A DNA stretch of 64,000 nucleotides from Desulfobacteraceae bacterium Eth-SRB1 (GTDB taxonomy: Bacteria > Desulfobacterota > Desulfobacteria > Desulfobacterales > ETH-SRB1), in contig RPGP01000040.1 in assembly GCA_004193555.1 (NCBI GenBank), forward strand, positions 191,127-255,126, read 5' to 3'. The number at the start of each line of letters is the position of its first letter. Position 1 is the first letter of the stretch. Shown piece after piece: positions 17,501-26,488 of the stretch. The notes under the pieces were generated by a model. The model did no database searches. It was not told the origin of the DNA and saw only the letters and a program-made list of their open reading frames with translations. The position numbers were made by a program, and so were the translations under genes.

Positions 17501-17653
17501 CACTTTACGATCTTTATCGTCCCAAAAGATTTTTCGGCGTTCAATTCCCAGGGCCCCAGTTAAATGCGCTTCGCTGTCCTTCGGAATTTCACAAGGCAAG
17601 CATTACATGTTGCAGGACACCGGGTGCATCAAGTCTGGCTTGGCGCGGCATGG
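17501..17653 (-). pseudogene. RAYT copy C, N-terminal fragment
   Basis: Starts at 17653 with MPRQARLDAPGVLQHVM, is interrupted by a 46 bp palindrome, and continues LGIERRKIFWDDKDR to about 17505, where the four-helix cassette begins. Confidence 0.88.
17555..17600. mobile_element. 46-bp palindromic insertion in RAYT
   Basis: Compared with the intact copy (GGGCCATTACGTG at 25387), 46 bases are inserted: CCCAGTTAAAT, a hairpin loop region (GCGCTTCGCTGTCCTTCGG), then ATTTCACAAGGCAAG. Same end family as the 82 bp insertion. Confidence 0.85.
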
Positions 17654-17658
17654 ATTTG

Positions 17659-18105
17659 TTACTTTTCTAAAAAATCTTCAAGTATCACCACCCTGATATC
17701 ATTTACTTTCTTCAGGCTGGAATCATTGGTCAAAAATGCATCAGCGCCATATATTATGCCAACAGCTATCTGGATTGCATCAGGAGTTCTGATTGAATGT
17801 TTTGCCCTAAGCTTCGATGACAATTCTGAAACTTCATGAAAAATCTCAAAAGTTGTTAATCCTTCAGCGTACAGTAATATATCACGGTATTTTTCGGCCA
17901 AAGATTCATTTTTTGTCTTGAATGGAAGAACCAACACCTCTAATAGTGTGATGGTTGATGTTAACGCATCAATTTTCCCAGCATTGATTTCAGCAAAAAA
18001 CGGTCGCAACATGCTCAGATATTTAGGATTTTTTTCAATGAAATATATAAATGGAGCAGTATCGATACAAATCCTCAACCCTCGTAATTCATCGACTAAT
18101 CCCAT
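17659..18105 (-). CDS. VapC-like PIN toxin
   Basis: 148 residues with PIN acidic residues in ICIDTAPFIYFIE, TLLEVLVLPF, RTPDAIQIA and FLTNDSSLKK. Complete. It ends six bases before the start codon of the RAYT fragment at 17653. Confidence 0.87.
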   Translation of the reverse strand: MGLVDELRGLRICIDTAPFIYFIEKNPKYLSMLRPFFAEINAGKIDALTSTITLLEVLVLPFKTKNESLAEKYRDILLYAEGLTTFEIFHEVSELSSKLRAKHSIRTPDAIQIAVGIIYGADAFLTNDSSLKKVNDIRVVILEDFLEK

Positions 18106-18329
18106 GATTCTCTCTCCTTATGAACATAATCCTGAGCATCAATACCTTTCCATATATTAGCGCCCAGTCCCTCAAGCTCCATAATACTGCTTTTTTTTCT
18201 TCTTTTGCCGATGGATTTTTTGAGCCTGGTTGATATGATTTCCAAGAGGGTCAATTGTTCATCTATGTTTAAAGACTTAATTCCTCTTGCATAGTCACTA
18301 TAGGAAAGTGATGTTCTTCTTGTTTCCAT
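18096..18329 (-). CDS. VapB-like antitoxin
   Basis: About 77 residues from METRRTSLSYSDYARG, ending in GANIWKGIDAQDYVHKER, a motif common in antitoxins of PIN pairs. The start at 18329 has AAGGA upstream. It overlaps the toxin by about 10 bases. Confidence 0.82.
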   Translation of the reverse strand: METRRTSLSYSDYARGIKSLNIDEQLTLLEIISTRLKKSIGKRRKKSSIMELEGLGANIWKGIDAQDYVHKERESWD

Positions 18330-18405
18330 TTTGTCGCATCCTTTCATTTGTTACGGGGGGCCAAGTTATCCAATGACATCCATTGCTTTATTGGTTTCTT
18401 TTATT

Positions 18406-18650
18406 TGGACCCCGGTTGAATATAATTAGACCCCGGTTGAATGGTTTTCAAATTCAACAGGGCAAGCAGGATTTACGGGATTTTACAGGATATTTTATTT
18501 TCTTATTTTGATAGTTTCCTGAAGAAACTGTCAAAGCTAAATCCGGCATGGCCGGAAAGAGCGTTAGGGGGCACCCTGGGGGACGTTGGTAACTTTGTAA
18601 ACTTATTCATCAAGAAGTCCATGCGTTTTTAACTGCATTCCCCTTCCTAC
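18406..18650. repeat. GTTGAAT palindrome plus repeat R second half
   Basis: GACCCCGGTTGAAT occurs twice. The second, with ATTCAACAGGGC, closes a small palindrome (18430-18464). Repeat R follows from the ACAGGAT block: hairpin 1 with TTGATAGTTTC and GAAACTGTCAA (one G-T pair), hairpin 2 CCGGCATGGCCGG, then GGGGGACGTTGG and TTTTTAACTGCATTCCCC. Confidence 0.85.
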
Positions 18651-18945
18651 TGCTTTTTTGACGCCAACTCGACTGATTTCCCAGAAATAGGGATAAAAAC
18701 TGTTGAAGCGCAAGCGCGAAGGTTTTTTTATCGGATTAATTCTGTTTATGGATGAGGAGTGATTGCGATAATGAGCGCAATAGGGGACTCTGGTACGTTT
18801 GTTACTTTATATAAATAAAAGAGTGATAAATCACGACTACATCCTCTCTATCAACTTTTTAGACGGTCCTCTCACCCGCTGGATGTGCAACAGGGGACAT
18901 GCCTCCATTTGGGTTGCCATGAGGTAGTTTGGTTTCAAAACATTT
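18651..18945. other. Intergenic, no gene identified
   Basis: A GGGGACTCTGGTACGTTTG motif at 18782 and a GGGGACATGCC at 18894. The stretch 18830-18930 may be an old mobile-element fragment, but I cannot name it. Confidence 0.4.
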
Positions 18946-19164
18946 TTACAGATTCTTTATGAAGTCAGTCACACTTAAGCCCGCCTGTGAGATAATCGCT
19001 CTTAGAAGTCCTGGCGCTAATTCCTTATGATTCGGGATGGTTAGAGTCGGCCAATTCTGATGTCTGAGAATGATATGACTGCCTGTTTGACGAGCAATCT
19101 GATATCCCAACTTCTCAAATGCCTTTACTGCTCTCTTCCCTGAGATATTCCCAAGCCTACCCAA
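18946..19164 (-). CDS. hicA: HicA-like mRNA interferase toxin
   Basis: 72 residues with the RNA-binding fold and catalytic His in TGSHIILRH. A TTG start at 19164 (LGRLGNISGKRAVKAF) fits the usual HicA N-terminus and overlaps the hicB stop. The longer reading includes hicB sequence in another frame. Confidence 0.85.
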   Translation of the reverse strand: MGRLGNISGKRAVKAFEKLGYQIARQTGSHIILRHQNWPTLTIPNHKELAPGLLRAIISQAGLSVTDFIKNL

Positions 19165-19384
19165 CGGCCACCTCCCCAATGAAGCTTTCTTCCGGCAAAT
19201 GATATGACCTGCCTTCTGCGGATTTTTCGCATTCAACTTCTATATAGGCATTGATGGCATCTTTTATGTTCTGTTTGGCATCTTCCATGGTTTTACCCTG
19301 GCTGACACATCCCGGCAAATCCATAGCATCTGCAACATATCCTCGATAATCCGAATCATAATAAAAATAGACTCGATATTTCAT
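19157..19384 (-). CDS. hicB: HicB-like antitoxin
   Basis: 75 residues: YRVYFYYDSDYRGYVADAMD then LPGCVSQGKTMEDAKQNI, the partial RNase H-like HicB fold. Directly upstream of hicA. Confidence 0.87.
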   Translation of the reverse strand: MKYRVYFYYDSDYRGYVADAMDLPGCVSQGKTMEDAKQNIKDAINAYIEVECEKSAEGRSYHLPEESFIGEVAVG

Positions 19385-19427
19385 GTTTTTACCTCCATGT
19401 TTTTAATATTTCACCGGGCTTTTAAGT

Positions 19428-19690
19428 GGGGACGCTGGTTACTTGTTAACTTGTTTTAACTAAATCCCATAAATGTTGATTTCTGTTAATTAGTTTTATT
19501 GGACAGGATTTACGGGATTTTACAGGATATTTTATTTTCTTATTTTGACAGTTTCCTGAAGAAACTGTCAAAGCTAAATCCGGCATGGCCGGAAAGAGCG
19601 TTAGGGGGCACCCTGGGGGACGCTGGTTACTTGTTAACTTATCCATCAAGAAGCCCATGCGTTTTTAACTGCATTCCCCTTCCTCACTGC
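19428..19690. repeat. Repeat R copy
   Basis: GGGGACGCTGGTTACTTG through hairpin 1 (TTGACAGTTTC/GAAACTGTCAA), hairpin 2 (CCGGCATGGCCGG), then a second GGGGGACGCTGG and AACTGCATTCCCCTTCC. The end matches the copy at 18575-18650. Confidence 0.9.
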
Positions 19691-19744
19691 TTAACTAAAG
19701 TTTTGAGTTGGAAGAACGCGAAGGTTATATTTTTGTGAATTTCA

Positions 19745-20767
19745 TTAGTTATCTTTTTCAGCCTTGTTTTCTATCTGTTTGATATCGTTTTCCAACTCGT
19801 TTAAGCTGTTTTCAAGGGATAATCTTTTTTGTTCCTCTTTATATTTTTCTAACTCTATATTCGATTTTTCTAAAGCCATTTTATGACTTATTTTTCCGGC
19901 ATGTGTCAGCAATTCTCTGCCGTTTAATTGTAAAATGTTATCCAGCCTGCCAATCCAATCTTTCATATACATTGGCGTATGTTGCTGTGCCATTGTCTCG
20001 GCAAAGGCAAGGTATTGTTCAACCAATAATCCAAGCAGTTTTATCTCTTTTTCATCCAAATAATTTTTAGCAATACTGACATCACTTTTTTTGATTTTAA
20101 CAATATTTTCTTTGTCGTAAGACTGCATGCCCATAAGCGGCAATGACGCATCAACTCTTCTGTAAATCAATTCTGCGGCTGTTTGGCTGCTAATTGCCCA
20201 GAGTAGTTTATTTTGAACAATTTTAAAAAACTTGATAGTCATTTCATCTCTCGGGTTATAATCAATGCTGGTTGTATAGATATCTTTGATTTTCTGATAA
20301 AAAAAACGCTCAGAAAGGCGGATTTCACGAAGTCTGTCTTGTAGCTCATTGAAATAATTCATGGAGTTGCCAGTTTTAAACCGCTCATCATTCAGGGCAA
20401 AACCTTTCACTATGTATTCTTTTAACCTTTGTGTTGCCCAGATACGGAATTGTGTAGCAAGTTGGCTTTTCACTCTATAGCCGACAGAAATAATCATGTC
20501 CAGATTATAAAAATCCAACATTCTTTTTATGGCACGTTTACCTTCCTGGCGAACTGACAAGAATTTCTTGTGAGTTGATACTTGTGAAAGTTCTCTTTCC
20601 TTGTAAATGCTTAATATATGCTGGCTTATATTCTGTTGAGTGGTCTGAAATAGTTCTGCCATAAGCTGTTGAGTCAGCCATACAGTTTCATTTTCCAGGC
20701 GGACATCTATTTTGATGTTACCGGTTGGAGATTGGTAGATTAGAATTTCGGAATTTGGATTGGTCAT
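19745..20767 (-). CDS. RhuM-family protein
   Basis: 340 residues from MTNPNSEILIYQSPTG. ETVWLTQQLMAELFQTTQQN and YRVKSQLATQFRIWATQRLK are characteristic of RhuM (virulence_RhuM, with a Fic-like C-terminal region). The biochemical role is unknown; these genes are common in defence and mobile islands. The start at 20767 avoids repeat-derived codons upstream. Confidence 0.88.
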   Translation of the reverse strand: MTNPNSEILIYQSPTGNIKIDVRLENETVWLTQQLMAELFQTTQQNISQHILSIYKERELSQVSTHKKFLSVRQEGKRAIKRMLDFYNLDMIISVGYRVKSQLATQFRIWATQRLKEYIVKGFALNDERFKTGNSMNYFNELQDRLREIRLSERFFYQKIKDIYTTSIDYNPRDEMTIKFFKIVQNKLLWAISSQTAAELIYRRVDASLPLMGMQSYDKENIVKIKKSDVSIAKNYLDEKEIKLLGLLVEQYLAFAETMAQQHTPMYMKDWIGRLDNILQLNGRELLTHAGKISHKMALEKSNIELEKYKEEQKRLSLENSLNELENDIKQIENKAEKDN

Positions 20768-20783
20768 AAGGGGTCCTCGCCAC

Positions 20784-21751
20784 GCAAGAGGGGACGCTGG
20801 TACGTTTGTTACTTTACTGAGCAATATCCTTCAAATCTTCATAGTTGTCAAACACTTTTTTCCCGCGCTCTGCACAACGCCCAGCATTTACCCGGCTGAT
20901 CGCCAACGATCGGGCAACCTCAGCGGCCGGATGACCAACTTCTTCTACAGCCAAGTACGCCAACAAAGCCCGCGCGTCAGCAATCTTCTTTTTTCTGCTT
21001 CCAGAACAAATCAATTCGGGAGAAATTCCAACTTTGTCAGCCACCGCAGCTATCAGATCATCAATGGTTCGTTTTGGCTTATATTTCTTTTCAAGCAGCC
21101 TCTCAGATTTCTGAAGTACTGCGCCAACCCCAGTTAAATAGAAAAACAAAGGCCCCGGTTAAATAAAAAGACAAATGCATTTAACGGGGTAAACATTTCA
21201 CGGGGCAGGCAAAACCACCGCTACCGAGTATTCTTTGATCAGATTTTTCTCTGTCTTCCTTTTTCTGCCCTAACAACCCTGCCTTGTCACCGCCGCTGCT
21301 GCGAATCAGTCCGCCGCCCTGCAATTCAGACCGCCTGCCTTGCTTTATCCCTTTTTCCACAAATTGTCGGTATCTTCGGCGGGCTTCTTTTAAGCTTTTT
21401 CCAAAATACTGTAAAACATTTTCAACTGTTTTTTCAGCTAAAGACTTATCGTTTTTGACCCCAGTACCATCTGCCAGAGCTACGGGGCGGGCAGGATTAA
21501 AGGGAAAAGGACAATCCGCCTTCGGCAGAAGTAGAATCATTCGCTACAGTCTCGGGAATAAGGGGGTTTTTGCGCCGGCCAAGGATAGCGCTGTGACCTG
21601 TCCACGGATATTTGTCGAGGGCCTTCAAATCTTCGATCAGTTTTGCTCTTAATGGATTCAAGTGGATATAACGGATTAATTCCAAAAGATAAGGCTCTTC
21701 CTCGCAGATGACAGATTTATAACGATTTTGGAAAAGATGTCCGCTTCGCCG
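20784..21751 (-). pseudogene. RAYT copy B, 5'-truncated
   Basis: Identical in style to the intact copy from GHLFQNRYKS (21751) to NYEDLKDIAQ (20814), followed by GGGGACGCTGGTACG. It is broken by the 82 bp insertion at 21129-21210 and by a 47 bp deletion in the linker near 21500, which shifts frame. At 21752 it is joined directly to a PIN toxin gene. Confidence 0.88.
21129..21210. mobile_element. 82-bp palindromic insertion in RAYT (second copy)
   Basis: Same insert at the same site as 16240-16321, so copies B and C descend from one already interrupted gene. Confidence 0.9.
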
Positions 21752-21879
21752 ATGACGAATGTAGTTAAAAAAGGGCCGGGATATAATTCAGACGCTTCCA
21801 TGGCGGCGGCGTGGAACTGATCCTTTTTCCTTATAAGGGCGATAAGATAGCCTGTATCAAGAAAAATAATGCGTTTCAT
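21752..21879 (-). pseudogene. PIN toxin N-terminus, truncated
   Basis: RIIFLDTGYLIALIRKKDQF then PGPFLTTFVI, about 43 residues of a PIN domain, after which the frame enters RAYT sequence. The last two thirds of the toxin are missing. Its start overlaps the antitoxin. Confidence 0.8.
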
Positions 21880-22097
21880 TTCTTAGGTGTTCCATATAGA
21901 TAATGGTCATGCTGCTTCGCTAAATCGACAGGAAGATCATCCTCAATAGCGCATTCTGCCAAATCTGAAAGAAGCGAAGGTGGCTTCTGCCGGCTTTTCA
22001 TCTCTCTTTTTTTCTTCTTTACGAATCCTTCCACTTCAACAAGCATGGAAGGCGGTAGCTTAGCAATTTCGTTTTTCAGAGATTCTAATTTATTCAT
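21876..22097 (-). CDS. Antitoxin of truncated PIN toxin
   Basis: 73 residues: KNEIAKLPPSMLVEVEGFVK then SLLSDLAECAIEDDLPVDLA, DUF2281-like. Complete and overlapping the broken toxin, hence an orphan antitoxin. Confidence 0.75.
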   Translation of the reverse strand: MNKLESLKNEIAKLPPSMLVEVEGFVKKKKREMKSRQKPPSLLSDLAECAIEDDLPVDLAKQHDHYLYGTPKK

Positions 22098-22115
22098 TGT
22101 GGCCTCCGTATGTGA

Positions 22116-22345
22116 CAGGGGACATCCTGCTTAACTGCATCACTTTAATACTTCCCACATTTCCTCGTAACTATCAAGCAGTTTCCTGCCTTTTTCCGCA
22201 GGAGCCATATCGAGCCATGGGGGACAGGGATCCTGTGGGACGTTGTTACCTTCTGACCTTATCGCAGATACTCTAACAGTTTTTTATCATTATCAAGCAA
22301 TTTTCCCCCTCGTTCTATGGGAAAAATGGGTCATTGGTTTATTGG
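22116..22345 (-). pseudogene. Two RAYT 3' remnants in tandem
   Basis: 22118-22205: GGGGACATCCTGC followed by the code for KGRKLLDSYEEMWEVLK-stop (subfamily d). 22237-22325: GGGACGTTGTTACC followed by a LLEYLR-stop end (subfamily b). Confidence 0.75.
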
Positions 22346-22590
22346 TTTATTTTATCTGGACCCCGGTTAAATAAAGTTTTGAGTTTTGAATGAAAAAACA
22401 AATTTATTATTGGACAGGATTCACAGGATTATTTGGATTGTTTTGTAATTACTCAGCCACCGATCTACGCTGATTATCACGGATGTTTTTTTATAATTCT
22501 TTAAAAGCTCACAGTTCAAGGGGTTAAGCGCTTTGCAATTTTCTTCGTCTTTTTGCTTTTAAGTTCAGCAAAAGACTTTTTACGAGACCA
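22346..22590. other. Intergenic with GGACCCCGGTTAAATAAAG and ACAGGATT block
   Basis: One half of a GTTAAAT-type end near 22359 and a partial repeat R core near 22415-22440. No gene seen. Confidence 0.5.
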
Positions 22591-22827
22591 TCAAATTTGT
22601 TTTAAGAGCTCAAAGTACTCATCCCGACTCATTCCAATAGTTCGCATGTTGTTCTTGATGATATCAATATCAATTTCAATTTCATCGTATTCAGGAATTA
22701 CAACTGCCCGTTTTGCATTTGGATGAGTCAAAATATGATGAGACCCTTTTTTACGTTTGTATCTGCAACCGTAAAGTTGTAAAATTTCCATTTGTACTTT
22801 CCAATTAGTTGGCGCTATTCTTGCCAT
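22591..22827 (-). CDS. hicA: HicA-like toxin
   Basis: 78 residues with KKGSHHILTHPNAKRAVVIP, the HicA catalytic His segment. It follows hicB with no gap. Confidence 0.85.
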   Translation of the reverse strand: MARIAPTNWKVQMEILQLYGCRYKRKKGSHHILTHPNAKRAVVIPEYDEIEIDIDIIKNNMRTIGMSRDEYFELLKQI

Positions 22828-23097
22828 TTATGCCACCTGCAATGAATGTTTCTCAAATCCAATCATTTCTGTATTAAGAATGATTGTATTATTTTGCTTT
22901 TCATACCCACACTCGGCAAGATATTCATCTAAAGCGCCTATTTCATTCATTTCTTCAAATTGTATTTGGATAACCTCTAAAAGATTGCTCTTGGCTTCTT
23001 CGCAAGTTTTCCCCTGGGAGATAAAATCCAATTCAGGGCATTTAGCAATATACCATTTGCCCTTACGCCAGACTTCAATGGTTACATTTAGATTCAT
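22828..23097 (-). CDS. hicB: HicB-like antitoxin
   Basis: 89 residues: WRKGKWYIAKCPELDFISQG then KTCEEAKSNLLEVIQIQFEE, the HicB N-terminal fold. Adjacent to hicA. Confidence 0.86.
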   Translation of the reverse strand: MNLNVTIEVWRKGKWYIAKCPELDFISQGKTCEEAKSNLLEVIQIQFEEMNEIGALDEYLAECGYEKQNNTIILNTEMIGFEKHSLQVA

Positions 23098-23132
23098 TTT
23101 AAAAAGCCTCCTTTTAAAAAATCTTGTGTCCT

Positions 23133-23302
23133 GGGGGACGCTGGTTACTTGTTAACTTGTTTTAACTAAATCCCATAAATGTTAATTTCTGTTAATTAGT
23201 TTTATTGGACAGGATTAACTGGATTTTACAGGATATTTTCTTTTTTATTTTCATAACTTTCCTGATGAAAGTGATGAAGAATAATCCCGCTGAAGGCGGG
23301 AG
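23133..23302. repeat. Repeat R copy, alternative stems
   Basis: GGGGGACGCTGGTTACTTG to hairpin 1 with arms TTCATAACTTTC and GAAAGTGATGAA (loop CTGAT) and hairpin 2 CCCGC-TGAAG-GCGGG. Both stems differ from the 15661 copy yet still pair. Confidence 0.9.
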
Positions 23303-23326
23303 GCACTGACCTCTTCCTTGGGGACA

Positions 23327-23728
23327 TTATTCAACCCAGTTTTCCAGATAAAGACCAACAATTCTTTCAAATTCTTTGGTATTGTTGGTCACCAATATCA
23401 TATCCCGTGATCTGGCCAGACCTGCTATGAGCAGATCATAAGGACCAATCGGCATTCCTTTCTTTTCAAGTTGTGCGCGAATAGTTGCGGCTTCTATAGC
23501 AGAGGAATGATCCAAGTTAATAAGGTTTAATGGCAGAAGAAATTTGGCAAGGGCATCCTCGGAACGTTGCCGGTATTGACTTTTTTCAACCCCATATTGA
23601 AGTTCGAACAGTGTGATTGTGGAAATTGCAACATCCTGTGGAGAATGTTGCCTGAATCGCTCAAGAACCTCCGATGGGTGCTTTTTAATAAGGTATATGC
23701 AAATATTGGTATCAAGCAGATAGCGCAT
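23327..23728 (-). CDS. vapC: VapC-like PIN ribonuclease toxin
   Basis: 133 residues with all PIN acidic positions visible: YLLDTNICIYLIK, TLFELQYGVEKS, GPYDLLIAGLA, LVTNNTKEF. The ATG at 23728 overlaps the vapB TGA. Confidence 0.93.
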   Translation of the reverse strand: MRYLLDTNICIYLIKKHPSEVLERFRQHSPQDVAISTITLFELQYGVEKSQYRQRSEDALAKFLLPLNLINLDHSSAIEAATIRAQLEKKGMPIGPYDLLIAGLARSRDMILVTNNTKEFERIVGLYLENWVE

Positions 23729-23958
23729 CAAAAAGACTCCCTCTTCTGCATGCCAGGCTGATTACGTCCGTCTTTCATAAAGTCTTCCGGAAATTCACTG
23801 AGAGATTCGAACAATGAGTCCCATGTTGTTTTTAGGGGCTCCAGTATAACCTGGTTGCCTTTTTTGAATATTTTTACCTCATTACCAGAAATTCTGAATG
23901 CTTTGGGCAGTCTTACTGCTTGAGAACTGCCATTTTGAAATAATTTTGCTGTTTCCAT
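23728..23958 (-). CDS. vapB: VapB-like AbrB-fold antitoxin
   Basis: 76 residues from METAKLFQNGSSQAVRLPKA, the swapped-hairpin AbrB domain typical of VapB. AAGGAAGG lies about 8 bases upstream of this ATG, and a TATA-rich stretch (23980-24000) may hold the promoter. Confidence 0.92.
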   Translation of the reverse strand: METAKLFQNGSSQAVRLPKAFRISGNEVKIFKKGNQVILEPLKTTWDSLFESLSEFPEDFMKDGRNQPGMQKRESF

Positions 23959-24058
23959 TTTATTATCCTTCCTTGTCGTATATATTTTTAATATATACAC
24001 AAATAATCTAAAAGTCAATTTTCAAGAAGCTTTGTTTTGTGGGACGTAGGCAACTCCT

Positions 24059-24228
24059 GGGGGACGCTGGTTACTTGTTAACTTGTTTTAACTAAATCCC
24101 ATAAATGTTGATTTCTGTTAATTAGTTTTATTGGACAGGATTTACGGGATTTTACAGGATATTTTATTTTTTATTTTCATAACTTTCCTGACGAAAGTGA
24201 TGAAGAATAATCCGCCAGGGGCGGAAAG
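24059..24228. repeat. Repeat R copy
   Basis: GGGGGACGCTGGTTACTTG to hairpin 1 (TTCATAACTTTC / GAAAGTGATGAA, loop CTGAC) and hairpin 2 (CCGCCAGGGGCGG). Confidence 0.9.
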
Positions 24229-24241
24229 CAGGTACGCAAGA

Positions 24242-24265
24242 GGGGACGCTGGTACGTTTGTTACT
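24242..24265. repeat. GGGGAC end motif of intact RAYT
   Basis: GGGGACGCTGGTACGTTTGT lies directly beyond the stop codon. The same word follows the 3' ends at 8959 and 20814. RAYT-associated REPs are known to carry a GGAC or GTAG guide tetranucleotide. Confidence 0.7.
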
Positions 24266-25441
24266 TTACTGAGCAATATCCTTCAAATCTTCATAGTTGT
24301 CAAACACTTTTTTCCCGCGCTCTGCACAACGCCCAGCATTTACCCGGCTGATCGCCAACGATCGAGCAACCTCAGCGGCCGGATGACCAACTTCTTCTAC
24401 AGCCAAGTACGCCAACAAAGCCCGCGCGTCAGCAATCTTCTTTTTTCTGCTTCCAGAACAAATCAATTCGGGAGAAATTCCAACTTTGTCAGCCACCGCA
24501 GCTATCAGATCATCAATGGTTTGTTTTGGCTTATATTTCTTTTCAAGCAGCCTCTCAGATTTCTGGAGTACTGCGCCAACAAAACCACCGCTACCGAGTA
24601 TTCTTTGATCAGATTTTTCTCTGTCTTCCTTTTTCTGCCCTAACAACCCTGCCTTGTCACCGCCGCTGCTGCGAATCAGTCCGCCGCCCTGCAATTCAGA
24701 CCGCCTGCCTTGCTTTATCCCTTTTTCCACAAATTGTCGGTATCTTCGGCGGGCTTCTTTTAAGCTTTTTCCAAAATACTGTAAAACATCTTCAACTGTT
24801 TTTTCAGCTAAAGACTTATCGTTTTTGACCCCAGTACCATCTGCCAGAGCTACGGGGCGGGCAGGATTAACCGGATTTGCAGGATATTGTTTTTGCTTTT
24901 TTCCCTTTCCAGAAGAAAGGGAAAAGGACAATCCGCCTTCGGCAGAAGTAGAATCATTCGCTACAGTCTCGGGAATAAGGGGGTTTTTGCGTCGGCCAAG
25001 GATAGCGCTGTGACCTGTCCACGGATATTTGTCGAGGGCCTTCAAATCTTCGATCAGTTTTGCTCTTAATGGATTCAAGTGGATATAACGGATTAATTCC
25101 AAAAGATAAGGCTCTTCCTCGCAGATGACAGATTTATAACGATTTTGGAAAAGATGTCCGCTTCGCCTGTGACGTATATTGAATGTTACTGCATATCCGG
25201 TCATCAAGCGTCTCATGACAGTACTCAGCGGAGTTGCCCCTGTACGTAAAAGCAAATGAAAATGATTTGGGATCAGCGCCCACGCATAACATTGGGTCTG
25301 AGTCTCCTCAAGGATTACAGCAAGTCGTTCAAGAAATGAAGAGCGATCTTTGTCGTCCCAAAAGATTTTTCGGCGTTCAATTCCCCGGGCCATTACGTGT
25401 TGCAGGACACCGGGTGCATCAAGTCTTGGTTGGCGTGGCAT
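24266..25441 (-). CDS. REP-associated tyrosine transposase (RAYT), intact
   Basis: 391 residues. Y1-type HUH nuclease domain at about 1-150, with His60-Phe-His62 in IPNHFHLLLRTG and probable catalytic Tyr83 in MTGYAVTFN. A variable linker at about 163-205 is coded by repeat-R-like sequence. Then RRYRQFVEKGIKQGRR, and a DnaA-like HTH at about 305-390 (ALLAYLAVEEVGHPAAEVAR). It is the only uninterrupted transposase here and the reference for copies B and C. The stop is followed by GGGGACGCTGGTACGTTTG. Confidence 0.93.
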   Translation of the reverse strand: MPRQPRLDAPGVLQHVMARGIERRKIFWDDKDRSSFLERLAVILEETQTQCYAWALIPNHFHLLLRTGATPLSTVMRRLMTGYAVTFNIRHRRSGHLFQNRYKSVICEEEPYLLELIRYIHLNPLRAKLIEDLKALDKYPWTGHSAILGRRKNPLIPETVANDSTSAEGGLSFSLSSGKGKKQKQYPANPVNPARPVALADGTGVKNDKSLAEKTVEDVLQYFGKSLKEARRRYRQFVEKGIKQGRRSELQGGGLIRSSGGDKAGLLGQKKEDREKSDQRILGSGGFVGAVLQKSERLLEKKYKPKQTIDDLIAAVADKVGISPELICSGSRKKKIADARALLAYLAVEEVGHPAAEVARSLAISRVNAGRCAERGKKVFDNYEDLKDIAQ

Positions 25442-25499
25442 GGGTTTTTGTTTTTTGGACAGGATTAACGGGATTGTCCGGTTATAATGCAGATTTTTC

Positions 25500-26048
25500 T
25501 CATTTATTTTTCTTTTTTATCGTGTGCTTAAACTTCAAAACAGCGAAGTTCAGTTCTATCGATGTTTCTGTGTCGGTTGTTTGCAGGTCGTCATCCAGGA
25601 TCTCAGCGATAATCTCTCCACTTTTCTGCATCAGGGCTTGTTGCTTGCGTTTGTCCTTGACGTTTGAAAGGGTCTTGATATTGCGAGTCAGTTTTCGCAT
25701 TTTGGAAAAGGTTTCAATTATCGCCAAGGTAGCCTGAACCGCTTGCGGGCTTTTGAGGATGGTATCCAGCATGTACAAACCCTTTTCTGGGAAGGCTTTT
25801 GGATTAACTGTAGCATGTTTCAGCCTATTGAACCGGTGGAAATTTTTCACCAGTTCTTTTTTTTCCGCCTTTGAGAGTTTAACAACATAACCCGCCGGAA
25901 ATTTGTCCGGGTTATTGCTTACGGCTTTATTGATATCCCTCGTCTTTACCGCATATATTTGAGCGACATCAGCATCCAGCAAGACCTTTTGACCTCTGAG
26001 TTCAATGATGCGGTCCTGCAAATCCTCAAGCTTCACAATTTCGCTCAT
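25500..26048 (-). CDS. ORF6N-domain protein
   Basis: 182 residues: LEDLQDRIIELRGQKVLLDA, DVAQIYAVKTRDINKAVSNN, PDKFPAGYVVKLSKAEKKEL, the ORF6N DNA-binding domain of phage and mobile-element proteins. A coiled C-terminal half follows. Role unknown. It stands alone. Confidence 0.9.
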   Translation of the reverse strand: MSEIVKLEDLQDRIIELRGQKVLLDADVAQIYAVKTRDINKAVSNNPDKFPAGYVVKLSKAEKKELVKNFHRFNRLKHATVNPKAFPEKGLYMLDTILKSPQAVQATLAIIETFSKMRKLTRNIKTLSNVKDKRKQQALMQKSGEIIAEILDDDLQTTDTETSIELNFAVLKFKHTIKKKNK

Positions 26049-26323
26049 ATTAGTTCATCCTTTTCATCCTTTCATGGGGTCAGGCTTTCCTTATTGTCGT
26101 TATTAGGATGACTCGTCGCGGAAACGCTGAGGCCGCAGAGGTTAATTTTTTTTCTGTGTGGGGACACGATCCCGATTTGGAAAAGATAAAAACGTCCTCA
26201 CCAGGTACAGCTCCGCCCTCTGGTTTACATCATGGAAAATTTTTCCTAACAAATTACAGTGCTTATGTCGGGAGAGGGAGTTAGGGAAAATATTAGCACC
26301 GGGGGAGAGTGCCTTAACCGTTT
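26049..26323. other. Intergenic, no gene identified
   Basis: Contains GGGGTCAGGCTTTCCTTATTG (similar word at 35495) and a GGGGACACGATCCCG motif at 26160. No reading frame of interest. Confidence 0.4.
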
Positions 26324-26486
26324 TTAGTCCCGCATATCGGAGGGAACTCCGATTTCCATGACCTCTCTTTTCAACTGCCTAATCTCTTCTTCCAGTTGTT
26401 CGTATTCTTCCATCTTCCTTTTCAGGAAGTGATAGGTGATCCTTGCTTTTTCCTCAAGACCACGCGGGGTCAGAAGGTATGTGATC
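26324..26486 (-). pseudogene. C-terminal remnant of EPS-associated MarR-type regulator
   Basis: The minus strand reads [20 protein letters not shown], then [20 protein letters not shown], with a stop at 26324-26326. LTPKG-EEKA followed by a coiled coil is the end of EPS-associated MarR regulators. The winged-helix part is cut off at the GGGGGACGCTGG motif at 26489. Confidence 0.75.
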
Positions 26487-26488
26487 CT

